DNA of 18,521 nt from Acidobacteriota bacterium (GCA_022545645.1 JACZQQ010000024.1:1-18521), one strand, 5' to 3'; shown: positions 1-8,040, counted from the stretch's first letter. Made by a program: numbers and translations. The notes: generated from the sequence alone by a model not told the origin.

Positions 1-1
1 G

Positions 2-1429
2 GATTTGCGCAGCTGGATGGCAAGCGTTGAGGAGTTGGGAGAGCTCAAGCACGTGAGTGGTGCCCACTGGGATGTGGAGTTGGGGGGCATCGCCGAGATC
101 AACAATCGGCAGCGTGGTCCCTCTTTGCTCTTCGACGACATTGTCGACTACCCCTCAGGCTATCGGGTGTTAACGGGCACCACCGGGAGCTCTGCCCGCC
201 TGGCAGCGACACTGGCGCTTCCCACCAATCTCAGTGATGCCCAGCTGGTGCAGCTGCTGCGCGGGAAGCCTCAGGAATGGGAGAATCAGTCCAGTGAATT
301 TCCCCCGGAGTATGTGGATACCGGTCCCATTTTGGAAAACGTCAAATCAGGCGATGAAATCAATCTCCTGGAATTTCCCGTTCCCAAGTGGCATGAATTG
401 GACGGGGGGCGTTACATCGGGACCGGGAGTGTGGTGGTCACCAAGGATCTCGACTCGGACTGGATCAATCTGGGTGCCTATCGCATGATGGTGCACGACG
501 AGAAGACTTGTGCCCTGAACATGGTGGCGGGTAAGCATGGGCGTCAGCAGCTGGATCGCTACTTCAGCGAGGGCAAGCCCTTTCCCGTTGTGGTCTCCAT
601 CGGTCACCATCCCCTGCTCTTTCTTTTCGCTGGTCTGGAGGTCAGTTACGGGATCAGCGAGTACAACTATGTCGGCGGTATCTTGGGCGAGCCGGTGCAG
701 GTCATCAAGGGTGAGGTGACGGGCCTTCCCATGCCTGCCGCCTCGGAGTTGGTACTGGAGGGATGGTGCCAACCGGGTAATTTCAAGATGGAAGGTCCCC
801 TGGGTGAGTTCCACGGGTATTATTCCGCCACTGAGAAGGGAGCACCGGTGCTGGAGGTGGAACGGGTGTACCACCGCAATGATCCCATTATATTAGGAAC
901 GCCTCCGGCTAAGCCGCCTCACGATTATTCTTATTCCAAAAGCGTGATGCGATCGGCCATGCTCCATGAGGCGCTGGAGAAGGCAGGAGTTCCGGGCGTG
1001 GTCGGCTGCTGGGCGGATGAAGTGGGAGGAGCCCGTATGCTGCTGGTGGTTGCCATCAAGCAGGGCTATCAGGGTCATGCCCGCCAGGCTGGATTGATAG
1101 CCTCCCAGTGTCATATCGGGGCCTATCTGGGACGCTATGTGATCGTGGTGGATGAGGATATCGACCCCTCCAATCTCGAGAACGTCATGTGGGCCGTGGT
1201 GACCCGCTCCGACCCGGTTCGGGATATTGAGTTCATCCACAGAGCCTGGGGTTCCAAAGGCGATCCTCAGAGGGTGACCTTTGAACAGAAGGTGCCCTAT
1301 AACACCCGTGCCATTATCGACGCCTGCCGCGCCTATGAGTATCTGGATGTCTTCCCACCTGTGGCCGAGGCGAGTCCCGAGCTCGAAAAAAAGCTCCGGA
1401 AGAAATGGAAGGACATACTAGGTAGCTAG
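2..1429 (+). CDS. UbiD-family prFMN-dependent (de)carboxylase, 5' partial
   Basis: UbiD-family enzymes decarboxylate, or carboxylate, aromatic or alpha,beta-unsaturated acids in the cytoplasm using prenylated FMN. The frame is open from base 2 and begins DLRSW, the usual UbiD N-terminus. A start just upstream of the window is therefore more likely than the TTG at 5 or the ATG at 17. Counting from that TTG, hand alignment to fungal Fdc1 finds Asn155 and Arg160 (NLGAYR), His178 (AGKH) and the catalytic Glu263/Glu268 pair (EGPLGE). The position of the metal/prFMN-phosphate Glu (Fdc1 E233) is Gln232 (PVQVIKG). The visible 474 residues are close to full family length. The gene converges with dppF across a 127-bp spacer of octamer repeats. 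It is more distant from the UbiD pair at 11912-14744 than those two are in position, and it probably belongs to an operon upstream. Family assignment is certain. The substrate and the direction of the reaction are unknown. Confidence 0.93.
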   Translation, partial: DLRSWMASVEELGELKHVSGAHWDVELGGIAEINNRQRGPSLLFDDIVDYPSGYRVLTGTTGSSARLAATLALPTNLSDAQLVQLLRGKPQEWENQSSEFPPEYVDTGPILENVKSGDEINLLEFPVPKWHELDGGRYIGTGSVVVTKDLDSDWINLGAYRMMVHDEKTCALNMVAGKHGRQQLDRYFSEGKPFPVVVSIGHHPLLFLFAGLEVSYGISEYNYVGGILGEPVQVIKGEVTGLPMPAASELVLEGWCQPGNFKMEGPLGEFHGYYSATEKGAPVLEVERVYHRNDPIILGTPPAKPPHDYSYSKSVMRSAMLHEALEKAGVPGVVGCWADEVGGARMLLVVAIKQGYQGHARQAGLIASQCHIGAYLGRYVIVVDEDIDPSNLENVMWAVVTRSDPVRDIEFIHRAWGSKGDPQRVTFEQKVPYNTRAIIDACRAYEYLDVFPPVAEASPELEKKLRKKWKDILGS

Positions 1430-1430
1430 G

Positions 1431-1486
1431 CGTGCTTTCGTGCTTTCGTGCCGTCGTGCTTTCGTGACTTCGTGACTTCGTGCCCT
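1431..1486. repeat. Tandem array of seven 8-bp units (CGTGCTTT type)
   Basis: Seven head-to-tail octamers start two bases after the UbiD stop codon. Units read CGTGCTTT, CGTGCTTT, CGTGCCGT, CGTGCTTT, CGTGACTT, CGTGACTT and CGTGCCCT. The first four bases (CGTG) are constant and the last four vary. Degenerate CGTGAC words continue to about 1534. The array fills the space between the convergent UbiD and dppF genes, and I see no clear intrinsic terminator there. Its function is unknown. The regular 8-bp period with a variable half looks like slippage-driven expansion rather than coding sequence. Confidence 0.85.
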
Positions 1487-1556
1487 CGCGCGTGGCGCAG
1501 CGCACTCAGGTCAGCCCTTCCGCCGCTTCGTGACGAATTGGTGTGAGAAGTGCGGG

Positions 1557-2573
1557 CTAGGATGAGGGCGGTGACCCGGTGATTTGTTCCTCCACCACAT
1601 GGCACCAGACCTTGTGTCCCTCCACGTCCAGTTCCCGCGGTTCCACCTTCTTGCAGATATCGATGGCCAGGGGACAGCGGGTGTGAAAGCGGCATCCCGA
1701 AGGGGGATTCAGCGGGGAGGGGACATCACCAGGCAATAGGGTCCGCTGCTTCCGACGGGTCGGATCCGGCACCGGCACGGCGGAGAGCAGAGCCTGAGTA
1801 TAGGGGTGCAGTGGGTTGCGATAAAGTTCCGTGCTGTCGGCCAGTTCCACGATTTTGCCCAGATACATGACCGCCACTCGATCGCTGATGTACTGGACGA
1901 CCGAGAGATCGTGAGCAATAAAGAGGTAGGCCAGGTTGTAGCGTTCCTTGAGCTCCACCAGCAGATTGATGATCTGGGACTGGATGGACACGTCCAGAGC
2001 GGACACCGGTTCGTCGCAGACGATGAACTTGGGACTCAGGACCAGTGCCCGGGCGATGCCAATGCGCTGCCTTTGTCCGCCGGAAAACTCATGAGGAAAT
2101 CGGTTGATGTAGGCTGGATCCAGGCCGCACTTTTGCATCGTGTCCCGGACCATCTCGGCCCGCTCCTTGCGGTCCCCTCGGCCGTGAATGGCCAGTGCTT
2201 CCCCGATGATAGCACCCACCGTCATGCGCGGATTGAGGGAGCTGAAGGGGTCCTGGAAAATGATCTGCATGTCCTGTCGCATGGCCCGCAGTTCAGCGGC
2301 AGGCAGGTGGGTCAGATCTTTTCCCTGAAAGAGCACTGTTCCCTCTGTGGGATTGATCAGGCGGAGAACGGAGTGGCCTACGGTGGTTTTACCGCAGCCG
2401 CTTTCCCCCACCAACCCCAGGGTTTCACCCACCCCGATTTCAAAGGAAATATCATCGACGGCTTTAACATAAGCGGTCACGCGGGAGAGGAGTCCCTGGC
2501 GAACGGGGAAGTAGTTCTTGAGGTGTTCCACTCGTAAAAGGACTTCGCTGTTTTTGCTTGCCTCTGTGCTCAA
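1557..2573 (-). CDS. dppF: Peptide ABC transporter ATP-binding protein, DppF/OppF type
   Basis: This is one of the two cytoplasmic ATPases that drive the Dpp/Opp importer. From the start used here (338 aa) the motifs are Walker A GESGCGKT (56-63), signature FSGGQ (163-167), Walker B FIVCDEP (183-189) and H-loop His221. These are followed by the oligopeptide-transporter C-terminal region, with HPYTQALL and a Cys-rich GCRFHTRCP segment. I chose TTG at 2573 because AAGGGAG (2587-2581) sits 7 nt upstream of it. The TTG also overlaps the dppD stop as TTGA, which points to translational coupling. The longer open frame, to 2630, has no family-like sequence before this point. It is the last gene of the dppABCDF operon. 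Transport of di- or oligopeptides is inferred from the family, and other solutes are possible. Confidence 0.93.
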   Translation of the reverse strand: MSTEASKNSEVLLRVEHLKNYFPVRQGLLSRVTAYVKAVDDISFEIGVGETLGLVGESGCGKTTVGHSVLRLINPTEGTVLFQGKDLTHLPAAELRAMRQDMQIIFQDPFSSLNPRMTVGAIIGEALAIHGRGDRKERAEMVRDTMQKCGLDPAYINRFPHEFSGGQRQRIGIARALVLSPKFIVCDEPVSALDVSIQSQIINLLVELKERYNLAYLFIAHDLSVVQYISDRVAVMYLGKIVELADSTELYRNPLHPYTQALLSAVPVPDPTRRKQRTLLPGDVPSPLNPPSGCRFHTRCPLAIDICKKVEPRELDVEGHKVWCHVVEEQITGSPPSS

Positions 2574-3589
2574 CGATCTGCTCCCTTGATGGGGGATTTT
2601 CCATTTTCGATGAAGTGGCAGGCTGCCCAATGTCCCGGCTTGACCTCACGCAGCAGCGGTTCCTCTTGCTTGCATCGCTGCTCGGCAACCGGACAGCGGG
2701 GATGGAACCTGCACCCGGTGGGAAAGTGAAGAGGATTGGGAACCTGGCCGGGGATGACGTTCAGCTTCTGCTCCCTGGGCATGCCCAGAGTAGGAACCGA
2801 GGTCAACAGGCCGTGGGTGTAGGGGTGAAGGGGGGAAGCGAAGAGCTCGGCGGTGCTGGTGTGCTCGACGACCTTCGAGGCATACATCACGGCGACCTGG
2901 TCTGAAACCTCCGCCACCAATCCCAGGTTGTGGGTGATCAGCAGAATCGACATCTGGAATTCGCTTTGCAGCTCGGCCAGAAGCTCCATAATCTGGGCCT
3001 GGATGGTCACATCCAGTGCGGTGGTGGGCTCATCGGCAATCAACACCTCAGGATTGCAGGCTAAAGCCATGGCGATCATGACTCTCTGACGCATGCCTCC
3101 GGACATCTGATGGGGGTATTCGTCGACTCGGGTCTCGGCGGCCGAGATCTTCACCCTGCGGATCATGGCGATGGTCCGGTCACGCGCTTCCTTCCGGGAG
3201 ACGTCCTGATGAACACGGATCGCCTCCATGATTTGATTGCCTATGGTGAACACCGGATTGAGGGAGGTCATGGGCTCCTGAAAGATCATGGAGATGCGGT
3301 TGCCCCGCACTTCACGCATCTCCGTCTCCGAGCATTGAAGAAGATCCAGCCCGTCCAACAGGATTTCGCCTTCCACGATCTTGCCGGGGGAGGCGATAAG
3401 ACGCATGACCGACAGGGCGGAAACGGACTTCCCGCATCCACTCTCGCCCACCAGAGCCAGAGTTTCACCCTTGGCCAGCCGGTAACTGAGACCGTCCACG
3501 GCCCGGACCACACCGTCCTCGGTGTAAAAATAGGTCTTGAGGTTGCGGACTTCGATTTGAGGCGAGGTCTGGTCCATTACGTCTGTCAT
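2570..3589 (-). CDS. dppD: Peptide ABC transporter ATP-binding protein, DppD/OppD type
   Basis: This is the partner ATPase of DppF (339 aa). Walker A GESGCGKS is at 48-55, Q-loop Gln104 at MIFQEP, signature MSGGM at 162-166, Walker B VLIADEP at 182-188 and His220 at the H-loop. The C-terminus has the family HPYTHGLL motif and four Cys around GCRFHPRCP...RC...AAC. In some Dpp ATPases this pattern is reported to bind an Fe-S cluster. The H-loop reads THNLG where THDLG is more usual. ATG 3589 was chosen because AGGGAG (3600-3595) lies 5 nt upstream and the dppC stop is only 2 nt before it. The frame is open to 4114, but that extension is a shadow of dppC. Confidence 0.94.
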   Translation of the reverse strand: MTDVMDQTSPQIEVRNLKTYFYTEDGVVRAVDGLSYRLAKGETLALVGESGCGKSVSALSVMRLIASPGKIVEGEILLDGLDLLQCSETEMREVRGNRISMIFQEPMTSLNPVFTIGNQIMEAIRVHQDVSRKEARDRTIAMIRRVKISAAETRVDEYPHQMSGGMRQRVMIAMALACNPEVLIADEPTTALDVTIQAQIMELLAELQSEFQMSILLITHNLGLVAEVSDQVAVMYASKVVEHTSTAELFASPLHPYTHGLLTSVPTLGMPREQKLNVIPGQVPNPLHFPTGCRFHPRCPVAEQRCKQEEPLLREVKPGHWAACHFIENGKSPIKGADR

Positions 3590-3591
3590 CG

Positions 3592-4746
3592 TTACTCCCT
3601 GAGCCGCGGGTCCAGAGCGTCTCGCAGACCGTCGCCCAACAGGTTGTACCCCACCACCGTGATCACGATCGCCATTCCTGCGGCCAGAGGCATCCACCAC
3701 TCGGTGAACAGATTTCCCTTGGTATCGTACACGATATTTCCCCAACTGGGAGTTGGAGGTTGAACTCCCAGTCCCAGATAACTCAGCGATGCCTCCAGCA
3801 GGATGGTATTTCCGACTCGCAGGGTAGCTGACACGATGATGGGTGTCAGTGAATTGGGCAGCAGATGTTGGAAGATCAACCGTCCCGTTCCTGCCCCCAG
3901 GGCCCTCGCAGCCTGAAAGAATTCGCGCTCCTTGAGGGCCATAAACTGCCCGCGCACCAGTCGTGCCACGCCCATCCAGGACATGAGCCCAATGAGGGTG
4001 ATGATGATCCAGATGGACTGATTGCGCCACAGGGCAATCACCGTAATGATCAGAATGAGGGTAGGAAAGGAGAGCATCATGTCCACAAAGCGCATGATCA
4101 CGCTGTCCACCCAACCGCCGTAGTATCCAGCCACCGCTCCGACGGCGGTCCCCAGGGTCACCGCCAGGCCCATGGCCAGAAAGCCCACCAGCAGGGAAAT
4201 CCGCGAGCCATAAATGATACGGCTGAACACGTCGCGAGCAAACCGATCGGTCCCCAGCAGGTGTTCAGCGGAGGGGGAAAGCAATCGCTCCTGCACCCGG
4301 TCTCCCTGTTCGACCGGATCATAGGGTGCGAGAAAGGGGCAAAGAAAGGCAACCAGATAGAGTGCCAGAATGATGAGGGCCCCTGCCACAGCCAGCCGGT
4401 TCTTTAGGAATTGCCGCTTGACGATAGACCACTGGCGCTCCGGCCCTTGGGCAGTTCGATCGGCTTGCCGGATCCGTTGGCAGGAAAGGCCCGAGTAGAG
4501 CACCAGGGCCGCCAGCATTCCCAGGAGAAAGAGAGTGCTGACCAGAAAATCCAGGTCTCGTAGAGTGTAGGGGACGTTGGCTCCGAAGAGCTTCTCCAGG
4601 GTGTGGGCCAGCGTATCCCACAGGGTGCCTGCGTGCCACCCGGCAAGGCCAACCAGCAGGCCGAACAACCCCAGTATCATGGCCCCCTTAACAGGTTGGC
4701 CCGAACGCCGATGACCCCATCCTGGAATCCAGTAAGAGAGTGGCAT
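3592..4746 (-). CDS. dppC: Peptide ABC transporter permease DppC with an extra N-terminal membrane region
   Basis: This is one of two inner-membrane permeases forming the translocation channel. The standard DppC domain starts near residue 108 (KRQFLKNRLAVAGAL) and runs through the usual APYDP, LLGTDRFARDVFSR and FFQAARALGAG (EAA loop contacting the ATPase) segments to the C-terminus at DPRLRE. The preceding roughly 105 residues are extra compared with the usual 280-300 aa DppC. They start MPLSYWIPGWGHRRSGQPVKG and contain two predicted membrane segments, at about 21-40 and 67-87, giving 384 aa in total. ATG 4746 follows the dppB stop by 2 nt. The SD is weak (GAGG about 13 nt upstream), so expression probably depends on coupling to dppB. 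The next in-frame starts would remove only part of the extension. Confidence 0.9.
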   Translation of the reverse strand: MPLSYWIPGWGHRRSGQPVKGAMILGLFGLLVGLAGWHAGTLWDTLAHTLEKLFGANVPYTLRDLDFLVSTLFLLGMLAALVLYSGLSCQRIRQADRTAQGPERQWSIVKRQFLKNRLAVAGALIILALYLVAFLCPFLAPYDPVEQGDRVQERLLSPSAEHLLGTDRFARDVFSRIIYGSRISLLVGFLAMGLAVTLGTAVGAVAGYYGGWVDSVIMRFVDMMLSFPTLILIITVIALWRNQSIWIIITLIGLMSWMGVARLVRGQFMALKEREFFQAARALGAGTGRLIFQHLLPNSLTPIIVSATLRVGNTILLEASLSYLGLGVQPPTPSWGNIVYDTKGNLFTEWWMPLAAGMAIVITVVGYNLLGDGLRDALDPRLRE

Positions 4747-4748
4747 GA

Positions 4749-5729
4749 TCAGGAAAGCCTCACTCGTGGATCCACCATGGCATACAAAATGTCCGCAACC
4801 AGATTGCCCACGACCACCATGGCGCCGAAGATCAGGTTGACGGCCAGAAACATCGAATAGTCGCGCTGAAAGGCCGCATCCACCGCCACACGACCCATTC
4901 CCGGCCAACCAAACACCTGTTCCACGATCACCGCTCCGCTGAAGAGAAAAGGCAAACTCAACCCCATGATGGTAATGATGGGCATCAAGGCGTTGCGCAG
5001 ACCGTGCTTGAAAACGACCACCCTCTCGGTCAGACCCTTGGCCCGCGCTGTACGCATGTAGTCCTGGCGGATGACCTCCAGCAGCTCCCCTCGCATGTAA
5101 CGGGAGATCCCGGCGGCAGCGCCGATCCCCAGCGTCAAGCTGGGCAGAAAGATATGTATGGCCCGGTCCCCCAGACGTCCCAGCGTACTCATCGATTCAT
5201 GGCGCACAATATCGACCATGCCGGAAGCTGGAAACCAGTGGGTGGCAGAAACCCCTCCGGCAAAGAGAAACAACAACACCAGTCCCAGGTAAAAGGAAGG
5301 CATCGAATAAAAGGTCAATGCCGTGACCCGGGTGGCGTTGTCGAAGGTCGATTGCTGTTTTACCGCCGCCAGGATGCCGATGCCAATACCCAAACTGAGC
5401 TCAAGGAGCAGGGCCAGGGCGGAGAGTTGAATGGTGTTGGGGAGAGCCTCCAGGATTTCGTCCTTGACGGGTCGTTTTTTGGCGATGGAGTAACCGAATT
5501 CAAATTTCAGGACGACGCCCTGGATGTACTTCAGATACTGCACACCCAGCGGTTGATCCAGCCCATAGATGCGCCGGATGTTTTCGCGGGCCTCCGGATC
5601 CATGTCGGGGTTGTAGAAGATGTCGGTGGGATCCCCCGGAGCAGCGTGGATGAGAAAGAAGTTGATGGTCAGCAGGCCAAAGAGTAAAGGGATCGAGATC
5701 AGGATACGGCGAATGATGTAGGTGTGCAT
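4749..5729 (-). CDS. dppB: Peptide ABC transporter permease DppB
   Basis: This second inner-membrane permease pairs with DppC. The 326-aa protein has the hallmark N-terminus MHTYIIRRILISIPLLFG with a first membrane helix. It then has the periplasmic APGDP motif, the FGYSIAKKRPV segment and GLDQPLG. The EAA-type cytoplasmic loop (DYMRTARAKGLTERVV...HGLRNALMP) contacts the ATPases, and the C-terminus is VDPRVRLS. Length and order match the family. It starts 16 nt after dppA, and no good SD is visible between them. It is followed 2 nt later by dppC. Nothing unusual is seen. Confidence 0.94.
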   Translation of the reverse strand: MHTYIIRRILISIPLLFGLLTINFFLIHAAPGDPTDIFYNPDMDPEARENIRRIYGLDQPLGVQYLKYIQGVVLKFEFGYSIAKKRPVKDEILEALPNTIQLSALALLLELSLGIGIGILAAVKQQSTFDNATRVTALTFYSMPSFYLGLVLLFLFAGGVSATHWFPASGMVDIVRHESMSTLGRLGDRAIHIFLPSLTLGIGAAAGISRYMRGELLEVIRQDYMRTARAKGLTERVVVFKHGLRNALMPIITIMGLSLPFLFSGAVIVEQVFGWPGMGRVAVDAAFQRDYSMFLAVNLIFGAMVVVGNLVADILYAMVDPRVRLS

Positions 5730-5745
5730 TTAAGCCGCAGTAAGA

Positions 5746-7455
5746 TCAGTACTTTTGCTTATCCTTGGGGACCCACCATTGCTCCAGGTTGTAATTCCAT
5801 CCCACCGTTTCCATCTGGACATTCTGGAATCGCCTGTGCACAAAGTTAATGTCCTTGGGGCTATAGAGAAAAGTGTAGGGCTGATCCTCAGCGATCATCT
5901 CCTGGGCCCGCCACCACATCTGCTTGGCCTTCTCCGAGTCCATCTCGAAGATGGCGGCGTCGTTGAGGCGATCAAACTCGGGGTTGGAATAGGAGACGAA
6001 GTTGAATTTATCGTTAATGGAGTCCGAATGCCAAATGGTGGTCATATCCATTTTCAGACCTACACTCCAACCGGCCACGGCCGCTTCGAAGTCTTTCTTG
6101 TCCATGTCTCCGATGAAGACCGTCCACTCCAGGATGTTCGGCCTCACTGCAATCCCCACTTCCTTGAACATGTCTTGCACCAAGATCAGGATGTCCTCAC
6201 GGATCTGGTTGCCTTTATTCGTCTTCACTGTAAAAGAAAACCGCTGGCCGTCCTTGTCCAGCCAGCCGTCACCATCGCTGTCTTTCCACCCTTCTTCCGC
6301 CAGGTATTGCCGGGCCTTCTCCGGGTCGTAGGGGAAGTCGGGCAGATTCGGGTGATGGGCCCAGATGATGGGCAGCACAGGACCTTTGGGAATTTCACCA
6401 AACTCAAAGAGCAGGGAGTCGATGATTTCCTGGCGGTTGATGGCCATGGTCAGAGCCTGGCGAACCTTCTTGCTCTGGAAGAGAGGATTAAGCAGGTTCC
6501 AGCCCAGGTAACTGTAGGAACGGCCAGGAGCAATGTAGGCCACCAGATTTTCCTGCCGCGCGAGTTCCTCGAAAAAGCGGGGCGGCACCCCATCCATGAA
6601 GTCGATCTCACCGCTCTTGAGCTGGAGAGCCAGGTTCTCCTGGTCAGGGACCACTTTAAAGATGATCCGGTCCAGGGGCGGCCGACCGGCAAAGTAGTTC
6701 TCATTGGCCTCCACCTCGATATATTGCTGCGCCTTCCACTCCTTGAAGCGGTAGGGACCGTTACCCACCGGATTGCGGTTGAAATCGGTGCTGACCATCT
6801 CCTCATCAGGGACCTTTTCCAGGATGTGCTTGGGCAGGACTGCTCCCACCACCGCATCCATCAACTGGTAGGGATAAAGCCGCTCGAAGATGAACTTGAC
6901 GGTGTAATCGTCTACCACCACGCACTCCTTGATGAACTGCTTCCACTTGATCGTCGCCCAGCCGATATTGGGACTAATCTGCTTCTCGAAGGTAAACTTG
7001 ACGTCGTGAGCCGTGGTCTTTACTCCATCGTGCCAGAACACATCATCCCGCAGGTGAAAAGTCAGTTCCAGATGGTCCTCTGAGAACTGCCACGACTCAG
7101 CCAGCGAGGGGGCGTGGGAGAAATCCGGATTGGTGCGGGTCAGAGATAAAAACAAGAGACCGATAACGTTCGAGCCCGTGATGGCCGCCGAAGTGAGGTC
7201 GTTCAGGGAATCGGCGTCGCCAATGGTCCCGATGACCAGGGTGTCGCCGTTATCGTGAGGAGTGTTATAGAGTTCGTTCCACCTGGCCTCGAATTCCAGG
7301 TTGTGCTCTTCGCTTCTCCCGCGGTCCGGCCGAGCCTCCACCTCGATGACCCGTTGGGCTGAATCGGAGGGGGAATCGCCGGGAGTGGAAGAGGGGCTGC
7401 AGGATAGGGAGGTGAAAAAAAGACCCAGCGATGTGATTCGGACGATCCTGTTCAT
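5746..7455 (-). CDS. dppA: Extracellular solute-binding protein family 5, DppA type, probable lipoprotein
   Basis: This periplasmic or membrane-anchored receptor delivers peptides or other small solutes to DppBC. It has 569 aa. The signal region MNRIVRITSLGLFFTSLSC puts a candidate lipid-modified Cys at 19, though the lipobox (SLS-C) is not classical. A Ser/Pro/Asp-rich linker follows. The SBP_bac_5 fold is shown by LAESWQFSEDHLELTFHLRD, the DVFWHDG and NPVGNGPYRFKEW motifs, and VRQALTMAINRQEII. A DSDGDGWLD loop resembles a calcium-binding DxDxDG loop and is common in this family. GGAGG lies 7 nt before ATG 7455, and the promoter is at 7529-7500. As first gene of dppABCDF it sets the ligand specificity, which cannot be read here. 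Confidence 0.93.
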   Translation of the reverse strand: MNRIVRITSLGLFFTSLSCSPSSTPGDSPSDSAQRVIEVEARPDRGRSEEHNLEFEARWNELYNTPHDNGDTLVIGTIGDADSLNDLTSAAITGSNVIGLLFLSLTRTNPDFSHAPSLAESWQFSEDHLELTFHLRDDVFWHDGVKTTAHDVKFTFEKQISPNIGWATIKWKQFIKECVVVDDYTVKFIFERLYPYQLMDAVVGAVLPKHILEKVPDEEMVSTDFNRNPVGNGPYRFKEWKAQQYIEVEANENYFAGRPPLDRIIFKVVPDQENLALQLKSGEIDFMDGVPPRFFEELARQENLVAYIAPGRSYSYLGWNLLNPLFQSKKVRQALTMAINRQEIIDSLLFEFGEIPKGPVLPIIWAHHPNLPDFPYDPEKARQYLAEEGWKDSDGDGWLDKDGQRFSFTVKTNKGNQIREDILILVQDMFKEVGIAVRPNILEWTVFIGDMDKKDFEAAVAGWSVGLKMDMTTIWHSDSINDKFNFVSYSNPEFDRLNDAAIFEMDSEKAKQMWWRAQEMIAEDQPYTFLYSPKDINFVHRRFQNVQMETVGWNYNLEQWWVPKDKQKY

Positions 7456-7499
7456 TTATTGTCCTCCTTGTGGGGCAGAACTCCTTGATTCCCATGGGG

Positions 7500-7529
7500 A
7501 TTCTATCTTGGAGGAGAAAAGAGCGTCAA
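7500..7529 (-). promoter_or_regulatory. Sigma70-type promoter of the dppABCDF operon
   Basis: On the minus strand TTGACG (7529-7524) and TAGAAT (7505-7500) are separated by 18 bp. Both boxes match the consensus at five of six positions. Transcription would start near 7493, leaving a leader of about 38 nt before ATG 7455, and GGAGG falls inside that leader. I see no convincing operator. The 8-bp palindrome CCCATGGG lies close to the predicted start point, but it is too short to call. Confidence 0.7.
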
Positions 7530-7630
7530 GAAGGCCGCTTCACCGCTCGATGAGGAAAAGGCTTGTGTGCCGAAACCAGCTGTGCTACCAATGAGTGCGG
7601 TTTTCAGTCGATTGATTTTTGGAGAGGACC

Positions 7631-7756
7631 ATGCCAGACACCCCGGATGCTCATGAGGAGCAGCAGATTCCGCCCCCACCCGCATCCCGGATGTCGTCGA
7701 ATCGGACGGAGATGATCGCCCTGATTCCCGTAATCTCCGACTTTGCTGATAGATAG
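7631..7756 (+). CDS. Small ORF of 41 codons, unknown function
   Basis: The ORF is preceded by GGAGAGG 3 nt before its ATG, a strong Shine-Dalgarno match though slightly close. It ends TAG at 7754-7756, two bases before the yidD-like ATG. The product is hydrophilic, with an acidic start MPDTPDAHEEQQ, a proline cluster IPPPPA and a more hydrophobic end (MIALIPVISDF). I recognise no family. Its tight coupling to the next gene suggests either a real small protein or a translated leader that sets yidD expression. A chance ORF remains possible at this length. Confidence 0.4.
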   Translation: MPDTPDAHEEQQIPPPPASRMSSNRTEMIALIPVISDFADR

Positions 7757-7758
7757 TA

Positions 7759-8040
7759 ATGAGACTCTGGATGCGTCGAGTTGTAAAAGCTTCACTTCTG
7801 GTGTTGCTCCTGATTTTTCTCCAGAGTAGCTGGTCCCTTCGTGCCGAGACTGCAGCAATTCATCTGTATCAGAGATTCGGGGCTCCGGTGATGAGTTACG
7901 TTGCCACCTGCCGTTTCACACCGACCTGCTCGAATTATGCCCTGCAGGTCCTTCAAGAGGATGGTTTTTGGAAGGGCAATCTTCGCCTGGTTCAACGCTT
8001 GATCGAGTGCTCTCCGATTGGATTTATATTCTCTTCCTGA
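7759..8040 (+). CDS. YidD-like protein with N-terminal signal/membrane segment
   Basis: YidD proteins are small membrane-associated factors linked to YidC-dependent membrane protein insertion. Residues 33-85 carry the family core: IHLYQRF, then CRFTPTCSNYALQVL (Cys51, Cys57), then GFWKGNLRLVQRLIEC (Cys84). Two features are unusual. Residues 1-29 form a signal-like segment (basic MRLWMRRVVK, hydrophobic core, possible cleavage near LRA-ET), whereas standard YidD has only an amphipathic start. The C-terminus SPIGFIFSS also lacks the usual glycine-rich YDPV tail. The gene is not beside rpmH, rnpA or yidC but in a run with sthA, 21 nt ahead of it. It may be an exported paralogue rather than the housekeeping YidD. 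The ATG is fixed by the preceding ORF, which ends 2 nt upstream. Confidence 0.78.
   Translation: MRLWMRRVVKASLLVLLLIFLQSSWSLRAETAAIHLYQRFGAPVMSYVATCRFTPTCSNYALQVLQEDGFWKGNLRLVQRLIECSPIGFIFSS

Noticed and set aside
1431..1486. Possible CRISPR array
   Set aside because: The units are 8 bp with no spacers, and there are no cas genes. It is a simple tandem repeat.
5755..7083. 442-aa open frame on the plus strand, antisense to dppA
   Set aside because: The minus-strand frame is an unmistakable family 5 solute-binding protein with signal peptide, SD and promoter. The antisense product has no domain features.
7489..7499. CCCATGGG palindrome near the dpp transcription start as an operator
   Set aside because: The dyad is only 8 bp and does not extend outward.
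7563..7590. Promoter for the 41-codon ORF and yidD (TTGTGT, 17 bp, then TACCAA)
   Set aside because: The matches to consensus are too weak to distinguish from chance.
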